In this document: positions 1 to 6,425 of the stretch, one piece after another | Numbering within the stretch: the stretch's first letter is position 1 | Layout: each line of letters starts with the position of its first letter | Assembly: GCA_003972865.1 (NCBI GenBank) | Contig: QOAX01000027.1 | Span: 1-16,648 of the forward strand | Reading direction: 5' to 3' | Length of the DNA: 16,648 nucleotides | DNA from: Verrucomicrobiota bacterium | GTDB lineage: Bacteria > Verrucomicrobiota > Verrucomicrobiia > Limisphaerales > UBA1096 | Notes under the pieces: generated by a model | The model's input: the letters and a program-made list of their open reading frames with translations, nothing else | Databases searched by the model: none | What the model was told of the DNA's origin: nothing | Program-made: the position numbers and the translations under genes

Positions 1-53
1 TCGGCGACTTCACCAAGGACCCGGCCAAGCACATCGCCAAGGTGCAGAAATAA
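1..53 (+). CDS. C-terminal end of a gene cut by the window edge
   Basis: Reading from base 3, the sequence encodes GDFTKDPAKHIAKVQK followed by TAA at 51-53. Only 16 residues are visible, so the family cannot be fixed. The pattern 'F-x-K-D-P-A-K-x-I-A-K' resembles the last helix of small metal-binding YHS/TRASH-type domains, which often end in a similar DPAKY-x-x-K tail; this is inference from a short stretch. The reading frame is supported by the strong intrinsic terminator that begins 22 nt after the stop. Confidence 0.5.
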   Translation, partial: GDFTKDPAKHIAKVQK

Positions 54-75
54 ACGAACGAACGATTTTTCGAGA

Positions 76-107
76 GGCCCCGGCGGATTGCTGCCGGGGC
101 CTTTTTT
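76..107 (+). terminator. Rho-independent terminator
   Basis: Eleven base pairs can be drawn between 76-86 (GGCCCCGGCGG) and 91-101 (CTGCCGGGGCC), with one G-T wobble and a 4-nt loop ATTG. Six T residues follow at 102-107. This is a textbook intrinsic terminator for the gene ending at 53, and it separates that gene from the TPR gene downstream. Confidence 0.93.
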
Positions 108-112
108 CCTTT

Positions 113-170
113 GCGCTTGGCCAAGCGCTTGCCGCATCGCGACGCCGCCGTTACCTTGGCCGAGCGCTTG
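113..170. repeat. Iterated palindrome, two copies in the TPR gene leader
   Basis: Bases 113-128 read GCGCTTGGCCAAGCGC, a perfect 16-bp palindrome. The 16 bases at 116-131 recur at 155-170 with one mismatch (A to G at the eighth base), giving a direct repeat offset by 39 bp. Both copies lie between the terminator and the chosen ATG of the TPR gene at 177. This is the same element found at eleven other places in the window. Confidence 0.85.
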
Positions 171-176
171 GTTTCG

Positions 177-647
177 ATGGACGAGTTGCAGGAACAATTT
201 GACGACGCCACGTTCGCCTTCAGCCAGGGCGAGTACGGGCAGGCGGTTGCCGGCTTTGAGGCGATCCTCGCGGCGGACGAAAACCACTTCGACGCCCGCA
301 TGTCGCTGAGCATGGGGTTGTGCCGGCTGGAGCAGTACGAGCGGGCGATCGAGGAGGGGCACAAGGCCGAGAAACTGCGCCCCAACGACCAGTTGGTTCA
401 CACGAACCTCTCGCTGTTTTACGTCAAAACCGGCAATAAGGAGGCCGCCGAGCATCATGGGCTTCAGTCGAAAATCGCCTCATGGAAACAGCCCGGCGAG
501 GACGCGGTCCCAAGCTCCGATGGCGGCGACGGGCTGCAAATGGCCCAGCCCAAGGCGGAGTCGTTCAAGCTGCCGGGCAAGTTCCCGGACATGCCGTGGC
601 GAAAGAACCGCAAAAAAGGCCAGGCGGAGGACGACCCGGATGAATGA
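177..647 (+). CDS. Tetratricopeptide-repeat protein
   Basis: A 156-residue soluble protein with two to three TPR-like helix pairs, at about residues 5-34 (FAFSQGEYGQAVAGFEAIL), 39-72 (ranging over ARMSLSMGLCRLEQYERAIE) and 73-100 (HTNLSLFYVKTGNKEAAEHH). TPR units usually mediate protein-protein contacts; no catalytic domain is visible. The C-terminal third (105-156) is polar, Pro/Lys-rich and probably disordered. There is no signal peptide or membrane segment. A TTG at 111 would give a longer form, but it would translate the palindromic repeat copies, so ATG 177 is preferred. The stop overlaps the start of the Rieske gene by 8 nt, so the two are probably translationally coupled and may work together. 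The partner is unknown. Confidence 0.85.
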   Translation: MDELQEQFDDATFAFSQGEYGQAVAGFEAILAADENHFDARMSLSMGLCRLEQYERAIEEGHKAEKLRPNDQLVHTNLSLFYVKTGNKEAAEHHGLQSKIASWKQPGEDAVPSSDGGDGLQMAQPKAESFKLPGKFPDMPWRKNRKKGQAEDDPDE

Positions 648-954
648 CGGATTTGTGAGGGTTGCCGCGATGGATGAACTGCGTGAGGATGGCGGCATTC
701 AGCGCGCGGTCGGCGATCGCGAGGTTGGCCTGTTCAAACTCGACGGTGAGGTGTGCGCGATCGACGGCGTCTGCCCGCACGTTGGCGGGCCGCTGGGCGA
801 GGGCTTTGTCGAGGACGGCACGGTGTCCTGCCCGGTGCACGGTTGGTCGTTCGACCTGCGGACTGGCCAGTGCACCACCAATCCCCGTGCGAAGGTGGAC
901 TGTTTTGAAACCAAGGTGGAGGACGGCGCAGTGTTCGTTCGTCTCTCCGAATAG
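640..954 (+). CDS. Small Rieske [2Fe-2S] ferredoxin-like protein
   Basis: A 104-residue single-domain protein. The Rieske cluster ligands are plain: C45-P-H47 (CPHVGGPLGEGF) and C64-P-V-H67 (CPVHGWSFDLRTG), the usual C-x-H ... C-x-x-H with 16 residues between the two boxes. The size and the absence of a membrane anchor or catalytic partner fit the NirD / dioxygenase-ferredoxin type of cytosolic electron carrier. The redox partner is not in the window. The ATG at 640 has GGAGG at 626-630 nine bases upstream, one of few good Shine-Dalgarno sequences here, and it lies inside the end of the TPR gene. An ATG ten codons further in is possible but would remove the first beta strand. Confidence 0.92.
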   Translation: MNDGFVRVAAMDELREDGGIQRAVGDREVGLFKLDGEVCAIDGVCPHVGGPLGEGFVEDGTVSCPVHGWSFDLRTGQCTTNPRAKVDCFETKVEDGAVFVRLSE

Positions 955-961
955 TTTTACA

Positions 962-1234
962 ATGAAATCAGCATACGAACTGGCGATGGAACGGTTGGAG
1001 AAGGAGTCACCAACTCAGGAATTGAGCGACGAGTTGAAGGCCAAGCTGGCCGAGGTCAGCAAGGTGTACGAGGCGAAGATTGCCGACAGGGAAGTGTTTC
1101 TCAACGGCGAGATCGCCAAGGCGGAGTTGGCCGGCGAGTTCGAGCAGATCGAGCAGTTGAACAAGCAGTTGGCCAGCGACCGCAAGGTGCTCGAGGACGA
1201 ACTCGGGGAGAAGAAAAACGAGATTCGCGCTTAA
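962..1234 (+). CDS. Small coiled-coil hypothetical protein
   Basis: Ninety residues, highly charged and predicted to be almost wholly helical, with heptad-like Leu spacing through the ranges KLAEVSKVYEAKI and FEQIEQLNKQLASDRKVLEDEL. No Cys, no signal peptide and no membrane segment. The gene starts 7 nt after the Rieske stop, so it probably shares that transcript. I do not recognise a named family; it looks like a small soluble coiled coil that may oligomerise or act as an adaptor. Its stop TAA (1232-1234) overlaps the stop of the opposing NUDIX gene, both drawn from the self-complementary TTAA at 1231-1234. Confidence 0.8.
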   Translation: MKSAYELAMERLEKESPTQELSDELKAKLAEVSKVYEAKIADREVFLNGEIAKAELAGEFEQIEQLNKQLASDRKVLEDELGEKKNEIRA

Positions 1235-1794
1235 CAGCCGTTTTCCGCGATCTGGAATCGGCAGAGCGCGGCGACCATCAGCGAGTGGCTGATCGTGCCG
1301 TTGTCGATCAGCTTCGGAATCTCCTCGAGCAGCACGAGCCGGGTGAGCAGATCCTCCCCGGCATCAAGCTGGATGTCGTGCTGCTTGACCGCGTTGCGGA
1401 TGACGATCGTGTGCACCTTGTTGTTCATGATCGCCGGGTTGGCGTAAACGAAACCGACGGTCTCCGGCGTGTCGCCGGCGTAGCCGGTTTCCTCCCGCAA
1501 CTCGCGCCCCGCCGTTTCCAGCGGGCCTTCACCGGGATCGATCATTCCACCGGGCAGTTCCAACTCGATGAGGTTGGTTCCCTGCCGATATTGCTCGATC
1601 ATCACCAACTGGTGATCGGGCGTCAGGGCGACGACGTTGCACCAGTCCACCGACTCGATCACAAAAAACTCGTGCTCGTCGCCGGTGCGCGGCGAGGTGC
1701 GGCGGTCGGAGCGCACTTTGAAAATCTTGTAGTCGCCGGCGCAGCGGCTGCCCTTCAGCGGCCAGGGAGTCAGTTCTGGATTTTTAATCGGCAT
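1231..1794 (-). CDS. NUDIX hydrolase, ADP-ribose pyrophosphatase-like
   Basis: A 187-residue protein with an intact NUDIX box at residues 83-105: G-x5-E-x7-R-E-L-x-E-E-x-G-Y, where E98, E101 and E102 are the metal-binding set. Upstream, the ranges VVALTPDHQLVMIEQYRQGT and ELELPGG are typical of the NudF/ADPRase branch, which splits ADP-ribose or other nucleoside diphosphate derivatives; the exact substrate cannot be read from sequence. It is cytosolic. The start lies 11 nt inside the upstream 70-aa gene, so the pair is probably coupled. It is the last gene of the minus-strand group that begins with the ThuA-like gene. Confidence 0.92.
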   Translation of the reverse strand: MPIKNPELTPWPLKGSRCAGDYKIFKVRSDRRTSPRTGDEHEFFVIESVDWCNVVALTPDHQLVMIEQYRQGTNLIELELPGGMIDPGEGPLETAGRELREETGYAGDTPETVGFVYANPAIMNNKVHTIVIRNAVKQHDIQLDAGEDLLTRLVLLEEIPKLIDNGTISHSLMVAALCRFQIAENGC

Positions 1795-1996
1795 CAGGTT
1801 GTTTCTTCGCGGCCCAGCCCTGTCGCATGAGGTTCAGCAGGTACGCCATGGCTTCCTCGCGTGAGATATCACGCTCCTTGGCCAGTTGCCCGGAGCGCTT
1901 GACCAACTGCGCCGCCATCTCACCAGCCTTGGCCTCGGGGCAACCCATCGTGACCAGCAGCTTGGCAGAGGCGGCGTTGTCGTCGGGTTGGCTCAC
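1784..1996 (-). CDS. Hypothetical 70-aa protein
   Basis: A short helical protein starting MSQPDDNAASAKLLVTMG, with a central segment rich in Lys, Glu and Arg and ending in a polar tail. No recognised motif, signal peptide or membrane segment. It overlaps the NUDIX start by 11 nt and follows the cyclophilin remnant by 24 nt, so it is very likely a real gene in the same transcript. Codon-level GC matches the neighbours. Function unknown; a small partner of the NUDIX enzyme is only a guess from the overlap. Confidence 0.72.
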   Translation of the reverse strand: MSQPDDNAASAKLLVTMGCPEAKAGEMAAQLVKRSGQLAKERDISREEAMAYLLNLMRQGWAAKKQPDAD

Positions 1997-2007
1997 GCGG
2001 CAGGGCA

Positions 2008-2020
2008 GCGCTTGGCCAAG
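2008..2020. repeat. Iterated palindrome directly after a stop codon
   Basis: GCGCTTGGCCAAG, with the symmetric core CTTGGCCAAG at 2011-2020. On the minus strand it begins at the base immediately after the TGA (2021-2023) of the cyclophilin-like remnant. It lies in the 24-nt gap before the 70-aa gene. Confidence 0.85.
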
Positions 2021-2149
2021 TCAGGCCACGCGGATGCGGGTGACCTCGACGCGCTCGGTGGGCTTGCTGTTCTCGCCGCCGCTGCTCCGGCCAACCGGCG
2101 TATCGCCAATCGCGCCGGGAGCGACGTCGGGCCAAAGCTCGATGGTCAT
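2021..2149 (-). pseudogene. Internally deleted cyclophilin (42 codons, still open)
   Basis: The frame encodes 42 residues. The first twelve, MTIELWPDVAPG, match the opening beta strand of a bacterial cyclophilin ('...T-I-E-L-x-P-D-x-A-P-x-T-V...'). From residue 13 on, in two ranges AIGDTPVGRSSGGENSKP and TERVEVTRIRVA, it matches the closing stretch of another cyclophilin type ('...x-A-I-G-D-T-P...T-x-R-V-x-I...R-I/V'). Everything between (the F-H-R, I-Q-G-G and Q-F-F-I boxes) is missing, as if about 110-120 codons had been cut out in frame at the G-A junction. It starts in an ATGA overlap with the stop of the intact cyclophilin gene and has AAGGAG (2158-2163) eight bases before the ATG, so it may still be translated. 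It cannot be an isomerase. Its tail differs from the neighbouring cyclophilin's, so it is not a simple duplicate. An assembly error is an alternative. Confidence 0.65.
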
Positions 2150-2775
2150 CGCGCCCTCTCCTTCTGGAGAACCGCTTCACGCTCCTCTAAGCCGGCCTGG
2201 TATTTTGTGAAGTCCGCCTCGCGTCCCTTGAAGGCCTTGGCCTTTTCGCCGACTCGCTTGATCGTGACCTTGTTGATCTTGTCGCCCTCGGCGACGGCGT
2301 TGACAACATCCTGTCCCTTGATGACATGGCCGAAGACGGTGTGTTTGCCATCAAGATGCGGAGTCGCCTTGTGTGTGATAAAAAACTGGCTGCCGTTGGT
2401 GCCTGCACCAGAATTGGCCATCGAAAAAATCCCCGGCCCGCTGTGTTTTAACGAAGGGTCGATTTCATCCGGGAATTTATAGCCAGGCCCTCCCGTGCCG
2501 CTTCCCTGGGGGCAGCCACCCTGTATCATGAAGTCAGCGATCACTCTGTGGAAATTCAGCCCGTTGTAGTACGGCTGGCCGTTGGCATCAACGGGATCGC
2601 CACCGGCTTTCGAGTAGTGCTTGGTTCCCTCCACGAGCCCAATAAAGTTGGCAACGGTTAGAGGGGTTTTTTCAAATTCCAATTTTCCCAAGATGGCTCC
2701 CTTGGTTGTCTCGATCTCGGCATACAGGCCGTTGGTGGTCTGGATTGTTGCGGTCGGATTTGCGTTTTCGCTCAT
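2146..2775 (-). CDS. Cyclophilin-type peptidyl-prolyl cis-trans isomerase
   Basis: A 209-residue cyclophilin that turns proline peptide bonds during protein folding. The catalytic boxes are intact: F75-H-R77, F-M-I-Q-G-G at 82-87, G-S-Q-F-F-I at 128-133 and H-L-D-G-K-H-T-V-F-G at 140-149. The N-terminus MSENANPTATIQTTNGLYAE has no signal peptide, so it is probably cytosolic. After the fold ends (about residue 175) there is a charged helical tail of about 35 residues, AFKGREADF onward. In some bacteria such a linker leads to an FKBP domain; here the gene simply stops. It begins 13 nt after the ThuA-like gene and overlaps the cyclophilin remnant by 4 nt (ATGA). No clear Shine-Dalgarno sequence. 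Confidence 0.95.
   Translation of the reverse strand: MSENANPTATIQTTNGLYAEIETTKGAILGKLEFEKTPLTVANFIGLVEGTKHYSKAGGDPVDANGQPYYNGLNFHRVIADFMIQGGCPQGSGTGGPGYKFPDEIDPSLKHSGPGIFSMANSGAGTNGSQFFITHKATPHLDGKHTVFGHVIKGQDVVNAVAEGDKINKVTIKRVGEKAKAFKGREADFTKYQAGLEEREAVLQKERAR
2158..2163 (-). promoter_or_regulatory. Shine-Dalgarno sequence for the 42-codon frame
   Basis: On the minus strand AAGGAG ends eight bases before the ATG at 2149. It lies inside the last codons of the intact cyclophilin gene. Good ribosome sites are rare in this window, so this one supports past or present translation of the short frame. Confidence 0.6.
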
Positions 2776-2788
2776 GTAAAAAACTGTG

Positions 2789-3748
2789 TTAGTCGGCCAA
2801 CGAAACCTGCGTGGCCGTCGGAAAATTTTTCGGGAGCGCCTGGGTGACTTTGCCGGTGGCCAGCCACTCGGCGGAACGATTCAACGTGGCGATGAAGCCG
2901 ATGCATTGTAGCGACTTGCCGTTTTCGTGGCCCATCGGCGTGTGGAAAATGATGCCCTTGCCGTAGTTGATCGTCATCATCATCGGCTCGTGCCGTTTGC
3001 TCTTGGCGCTGTAGGCGGTGGCCAGCACGTTCATGTTTTCGGCGGGGCCGCGGAGGGAGTCGTACAGTTCGTCCTGCGCGTGCATCCACTCGACCGGCAT
3101 GCCCTTGGTGACCGGGTGGGAGGCATCGCGGAGGACGATCTTGAAGGCGTGTTGCGGGCCGTGGCTGCCACCGCTACCGGGCTGCGTATTGCGGACGATT
3201 TTGCCGTCGTCGTCGTAGTAAACGTATGGGCCGTGTTTTTCGTTGCGTCCGCCCCATCCACCGAGGCCGATCATCCTGTTGTACTCGGGCCAATTCGGGA
3301 ACGAATTGTCGGCGGCATGGACGACGATGAAGCGGCCGCCGCTCTTGATGTATTTTTCAAACGCGCGCTGAACCGGCTCGGGCCACTCTTCGCCGTTGTA
3401 GTTGCTGACGATCACGTCGTATTTCCTGAATGCCGGGCGGAAGGCGTCCCACTTAGACTGAAACTCCTCGCGGATTTTCCTGGCGGCCTCGGCCGCCTTG
3501 GCCTTCTGGCTCTCGCTCAGGTTTCTCGGCGGGCGAGGGGCGCGCGGCGGGGAGGTAACCACATCGACCTTAAACAATCCGGTTTTTTCCATTTGCGCCT
3601 TCATGTACGGCGTCATGGCTTTCCAGTTGTGGTTGTTCTGTCCATCGACGTACAGCACACTAATCTTTTCAGCAGACGCCGGGCTTGCCACGGCGGCTAA
3701 GAGCAGGGCGACGGCGATCCATTTTCCGGTTAAAATTGCGCGAGGCAT
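2789..3748 (-). CDS. Secreted ThuA-like domain protein
   Basis: A 319-residue protein with a clear signal peptide (MPRAILTGKW, then a hydrophobic core, cut after ASPASA at about residue 26). The mature part follows the ThuA / trehalose-utilisation fold, a class I glutamine-amidotransferase-like fold: I-S-V-L-Y-V-D-G at 29-36, YDVIVSNYNGEEWP at 110-123, SGGRFIVVHAADNSF at 136-150, and YGKGIIFHTPMGHE late in the chain. Such proteins are common in Verrucomicrobia and Planctomycetes and are linked to sugar metabolism, but their reaction is not established. Residues 66-98 are a Pro/Arg-rich and then charged helical insertion. The frame stays open upstream to 4066, but that part lies opposite lnt and lacks the signal peptide at its front, so ATG 3748 is chosen. 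First gene of the minus-strand group. Confidence 0.88.
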   Translation of the reverse strand: MPRAILTGKWIAVALLLAAVASPASAEKISVLYVDGQNNHNWKAMTPYMKAQMEKTGLFKVDVVTSPPRAPRPPRNLSESQKAKAAEAARKIREEFQSKWDAFRPAFRKYDVIVSNYNGEEWPEPVQRAFEKYIKSGGRFIVVHAADNSFPNWPEYNRMIGLGGWGGRNEKHGPYVYYDDDGKIVRNTQPGSGGSHGPQHAFKIVLRDASHPVTKGMPVEWMHAQDELYDSLRGPAENMNVLATAYSAKSKRHEPMMMTINYGKGIIFHTPMGHENGKSLQCIGFIATLNRSAEWLATGKVTQALPKNFPTATQVSLAD

Positions 3749-3839
3749 CGTGGCGCGGACAGTAACGGCAGCAGGGGCGATTCGCAAGCCAAAAGCCGGG
3801 CACTCGACTCGCCTTTTGTCGTCGGGCAGTCTCCCGCCG

Positions 3840-5441
3840 TTGATCGGCGCGAAACAACTTAGCCAAGCGCGGTGGCTGCTGGCGGCATTGGTGGGGCTGG
3901 CCTTGGCCCTGGCTTTCCCGGAGCCGCGCTGGCTTGGCCTTGCCTGGCTTGTGCCGGGCGCTTGGTTGGCGGTCGTTGCCGGGGAGCGGCGCTGGCGGTT
4001 GTTCGGCATGGCCTTTGTCGCGGCGCTGGTTTTCCGTCTGGTTTCGCTGCGGTTCCTGCTGAACATGCCGCACGCCGCCGGGGCAATCGGCGGCTGGCTG
4101 GCGCTCAGTTTTTATTCCGCGCTGTATCCCGCCGCTTGGGCTTGGCTTTGTGCAGGATGGCTGCGGGACGGCTTGGCGAAGCTGGAGTGGCCTTGGTTTC
4201 GGCGGCTCGGCTTTGGGATGTTCGCCGCAGCGGCTTGGGTGGCTTTGGAGATGCTGCAGTCGCGGTTGCTCGGCGGTTATCCGTGGAATTTTCTTGGCGT
4301 CAGCCAATTTGAGAATTTCGCGTTGATCCAAATCGCATCGGTGACCGGCGTGTATGGCGTGTCGTTTTTGGTGGTGTGGGCGTCGGTGAGTTTGCTCTTC
4401 GCCGTGCTGCAAATACGCCGTTCACCGGCCAACCCGTGGTCGTGGATGGCCGACGTGGCCCTGCCGCTGCTGGCGCTTGGTTTGGTTTGCGGATGGGGTA
4501 TCGTGCGGATTGCCGGGGTTCCAGCTTCGACGAAAAAGCTGACCGTCGCGCTGGTGCAGCCGAGCATCCCACAGCAATTGATTTGGCAGGGCAACACCGG
4601 CGACGAGCGCCTGGCCAAGGTGCTCGAGTTGTCGCGGCTGGCCTTGGCCACCAAACCGGATTTGCTGCTTTGGCCGGAGGCCTGCGCGCCGATCACGGCG
4701 GAGCGTTGGCCGGAAGTTTTTGACATGGTCAAGTCGAGTGGCGTGCCGCTGCTCTTTGGGGCGGATGACGTCGAGCGGGTTTCGGGTTCGGACGAAGTTC
4801 GCTATTTCAACAGCGCTGTTTTGCTCACGCCGGACGGCTTGCAGTTGCCAAGCTACCGAAAGCGGCGGCTGGTCATGTTCGGCGAGTACATTCCGTTCGA
4901 GAAGGCGCTGCCGTTCATGAAATATTTGTCGCCAATCGGCGGCAGTTTTTCCGCCGGGACGGAGCCGGTGCAGTTCACGCTACAGGCCGGCGAACACACG
5001 CTCGCGCCTTTAATCTGTTTCGAGGACTCGTTTCCGCACGGTGGCCGTGAGCATGTGTCGGCGGAGACGGATCTGCTGGTGAACCTGACCAACGACGGTT
5101 GGTTTGGCGCCGGGCCGGAGCAATGGCAGCACGCGGCCAACGCCGTCTTTCGCGCAGTGGAAAACGGTGTGCCGCTCATCCGCTGCGCCAACAACGGGCT
5201 GACGTGCTGGATCGATTCGCTCGGCCGGGTGCGGCAGTTTTACGGGCAGGAAACCGGCGATATTTATGGGGCCGGGTTTGTGTCGTTCGAGGTACCGCTT
5301 GGCCAGGCGCTTGGCCAAATGGTGTACAACCGGCACGGTGACGTGTTCGGCTGGGCCTGTCTTGGCTGGGTGTTGGGCGTCGCCGGGGTTCGCCGCTTTC
5401 GCGCCAAGCGGGGGCTACACACCGGCGGTGGAATCGGCTAG
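3840..5441 (+). CDS. lnt: Apolipoprotein N-acyltransferase
   Basis: An inner-membrane enzyme that adds the third acyl chain to the N-terminal Cys of lipoproteins. The N-terminal half holds several membrane segments (for example WLLAALVGLALALAF and WLALSFYSALYPAAWAWLCA). The C-terminal half is a nitrilase-fold domain with the catalytic triad E280 (LLLWPEACAP), K341 (YRKRRLVMFGEYIPF) and C393 (LICFEDSFP), plus NLTNDGWFG. Spacing of the triad is close to that of E. coli Lnt. The frame is open far upstream, opposite the ThuA-like gene; no ATG lies in the 91-bp divergent gap, so the start is probably TTG 3840, giving 533 residues, a normal length. The start is uncertain by about ten codons. It precedes DUF58 by 24 nt, possibly one transcript. 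Confidence 0.93.
   Translation: MIGAKQLSQARWLLAALVGLALALAFPEPRWLGLAWLVPGAWLAVVAGERRWRLFGMAFVAALVFRLVSLRFLLNMPHAAGAIGGWLALSFYSALYPAAWAWLCAGWLRDGLAKLEWPWFRRLGFGMFAAAAWVALEMLQSRLLGGYPWNFLGVSQFENFALIQIASVTGVYGVSFLVVWASVSLLFAVLQIRRSPANPWSWMADVALPLLALGLVCGWGIVRIAGVPASTKKLTVALVQPSIPQQLIWQGNTGDERLAKVLELSRLALATKPDLLLWPEACAPITAERWPEVFDMVKSSGVPLLFGADDVERVSGSDEVRYFNSAVLLTPDGLQLPSYRKRRLVMFGEYIPFEKALPFMKYLSPIGGSFSAGTEPVQFTLQAGEHTLAPLICFEDSFPHGGREHVSAETDLLVNLTNDGWFGAGPEQWQHAANAVFRAVENGVPLIRCANNGLTCWIDSLGRVRQFYGQETGDIYGAGFVSFEVPLGQALGQMVYNRHGDVFGWACLGWVLGVAGVRRFRAKRGLHTGGGIG
5296..5318. repeat. Tandem iterated palindrome inside lnt
   Basis: A degenerate copy (CGCTTGGCCAGG) runs directly into a second (CGCTTGGCCAA) with the exact core TTGGCCAA at 5311-5318. 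The protein there reads Leu-Gly-Gln-Ala-Leu-Gly-Gln, so the core is read in the ctt-ggc-caa frame. Confidence 0.8.
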
Positions 5442-5465
5442 GCTGCGGGCCGCGTTCGCGCCATT

Positions 5466-6425
5466 ATGATTCCGAGGGAGATTCTCAAAAAAATCCGGCA
5501 AATCGAGATTCGCACCAAGCGGCTCGTCACCGAGACGCTGGCGGGGCAGTACCACAGCGCGTTCAAGGGGCAGGGCCTGCACTTCGAGGAGGTGCGCGAG
5601 TACACGCCCGGCGACGAGATCCGATCGATCGACTGGAACGTCACCGCCCGCATGAACCAGCCGTTCGTCAAGGTGTACTCGGAGGAGCGCGAGCTGACGC
5701 TGATGCTTCTGGTGGACCTGAGCGGCTCCGGCTTCTTCGGCTCGGCGGAGCAAACCAAGCGCGAGATCGCCGCCGAGTTGGCCTCGGTGCTGGCCTTCTC
5801 GGCCATCCGTAACAACGACAAGGTCGGGCTGATCCTGTTCACCGATAAGGTTGAGAAATATGTGCCGCCCCGAAAGGGCCGGTTCCACGTGCTGCGAGTG
5901 ATCCGCGAGATTCTGTTTTTCGAGCCGGAACACCGGGGCACCGACCTGAACGGCGCGCTGGAGTTTCTCGGCCGCGTGGTGCCGCGAAAGGCGATCACCG
6001 TCTGTGTGTCCGATTTTCTCGGGCAGACGAACCCGAGCCGGAGGTCGATGGACGCGCATCTGCGTCGGCAGGTGGTTCTCTCGGAGACGCTGGCGCAGAC
6101 CTCGGCCACGGCGTTGCGGCAGGCCAACCGGCGGCACGACGTGGTTGCGGTGCAGATCACCGACCCGCGCGAACTGGGATTGCCGGATGTTGGCTGGGTG
6201 GTGCTGCAGGACGCCGAGACAGGGCAGATCGTCGAGATCAACACCGGCGAGAAACGTCGCCGCGAGGCCTACACCCAGCGACAAACCAACGCGCAGGAGG
6301 AACTCCTGCGGTTGTTTCGCACCTCCGGTATCGACTCGATTCAGCTTCGCACCGACGAGCCGTACATCACGGCGCTCGAGCGGTTTTTTGAGATGCGCCT
6401 GAAACGACGGCACCTCGCTGCCTGA
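5466..6425 (+). CDS. DUF58 protein (VWA-like fold)
   Basis: A 319-residue soluble protein of the DUF58 family. Signature ranges are G-Q-Y-H-S-A-F-K-G-Q-G-L-x-F (27-40), EVREYTPGDEIRSIDWN (42-58) and the metal-site loop D84-L-S86-G-S88, a D-x-S-x-S MIDAS motif. DUF58 proteins usually sit beside a MoxR-type AAA+ ATPase and VWA proteins, and are thought to assist metal insertion or envelope complex assembly; the precise job is not known. Residues about 186-216 (QTNPSRRSMDAHLRRQ and following) separate VSDFL from RRHDVVAVQITDP, which are normally only about ten residues apart, so this looks like an insertion of some 20-30 residues. Starts 24 nt after lnt; its TGA overlaps the next ATG by 1 nt. 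Confidence 0.92.
   Translation: MIPREILKKIRQIEIRTKRLVTETLAGQYHSAFKGQGLHFEEVREYTPGDEIRSIDWNVTARMNQPFVKVYSEERELTLMLLVDLSGSGFFGSAEQTKREIAAELASVLAFSAIRNNDKVGLILFTDKVEKYVPPRKGRFHVLRVIREILFFEPEHRGTDLNGALEFLGRVVPRKAITVCVSDFLGQTNPSRRSMDAHLRRQVVLSETLAQTSATALRQANRRHDVVAVQITDPRELGLPDVGWVVLQDAETGQIVEINTGEKRRREAYTQRQTNAQEELLRLFRTSGIDSIQLRTDEPYITALERFFEMRLKRRHLAA

Noticed and set aside
111..176. TTG start at 111 giving a 22-residue longer TPR protein
   Set aside because: It begins within the palindromic repeat just after a terminator, and the extra residues are simply the translated repeat copies. ATG 177 opens directly at the TPR-like helix.
1920..2180. Arg-rich minus-strand frame across the cyclophilin remnant
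   Set aside because: Composition is typical of an out-of-frame reading of GC-rich DNA; the cyclophilin-like frame explains the same bases better.
3018..3700. Long plus-strand frames opposite the ThuA-like gene
   Set aside because: They are antisense to a well-supported gene with a signal peptide, and their residue content (His/Asp/Val runs) is typical of antisense reading of GC-rich genes.
3498..3839. Long N-terminal extension of lnt
   Set aside because: It lies opposite the signal peptide and first domain of the ThuA-like gene and would place about 114 non-family residues before the first membrane helix.
3749..4066. Long N-terminal extension of the ThuA-like protein
   Set aside because: The extension is basic and low in complexity, lies opposite lnt, and would bury a clean signal peptide in the middle of the chain.
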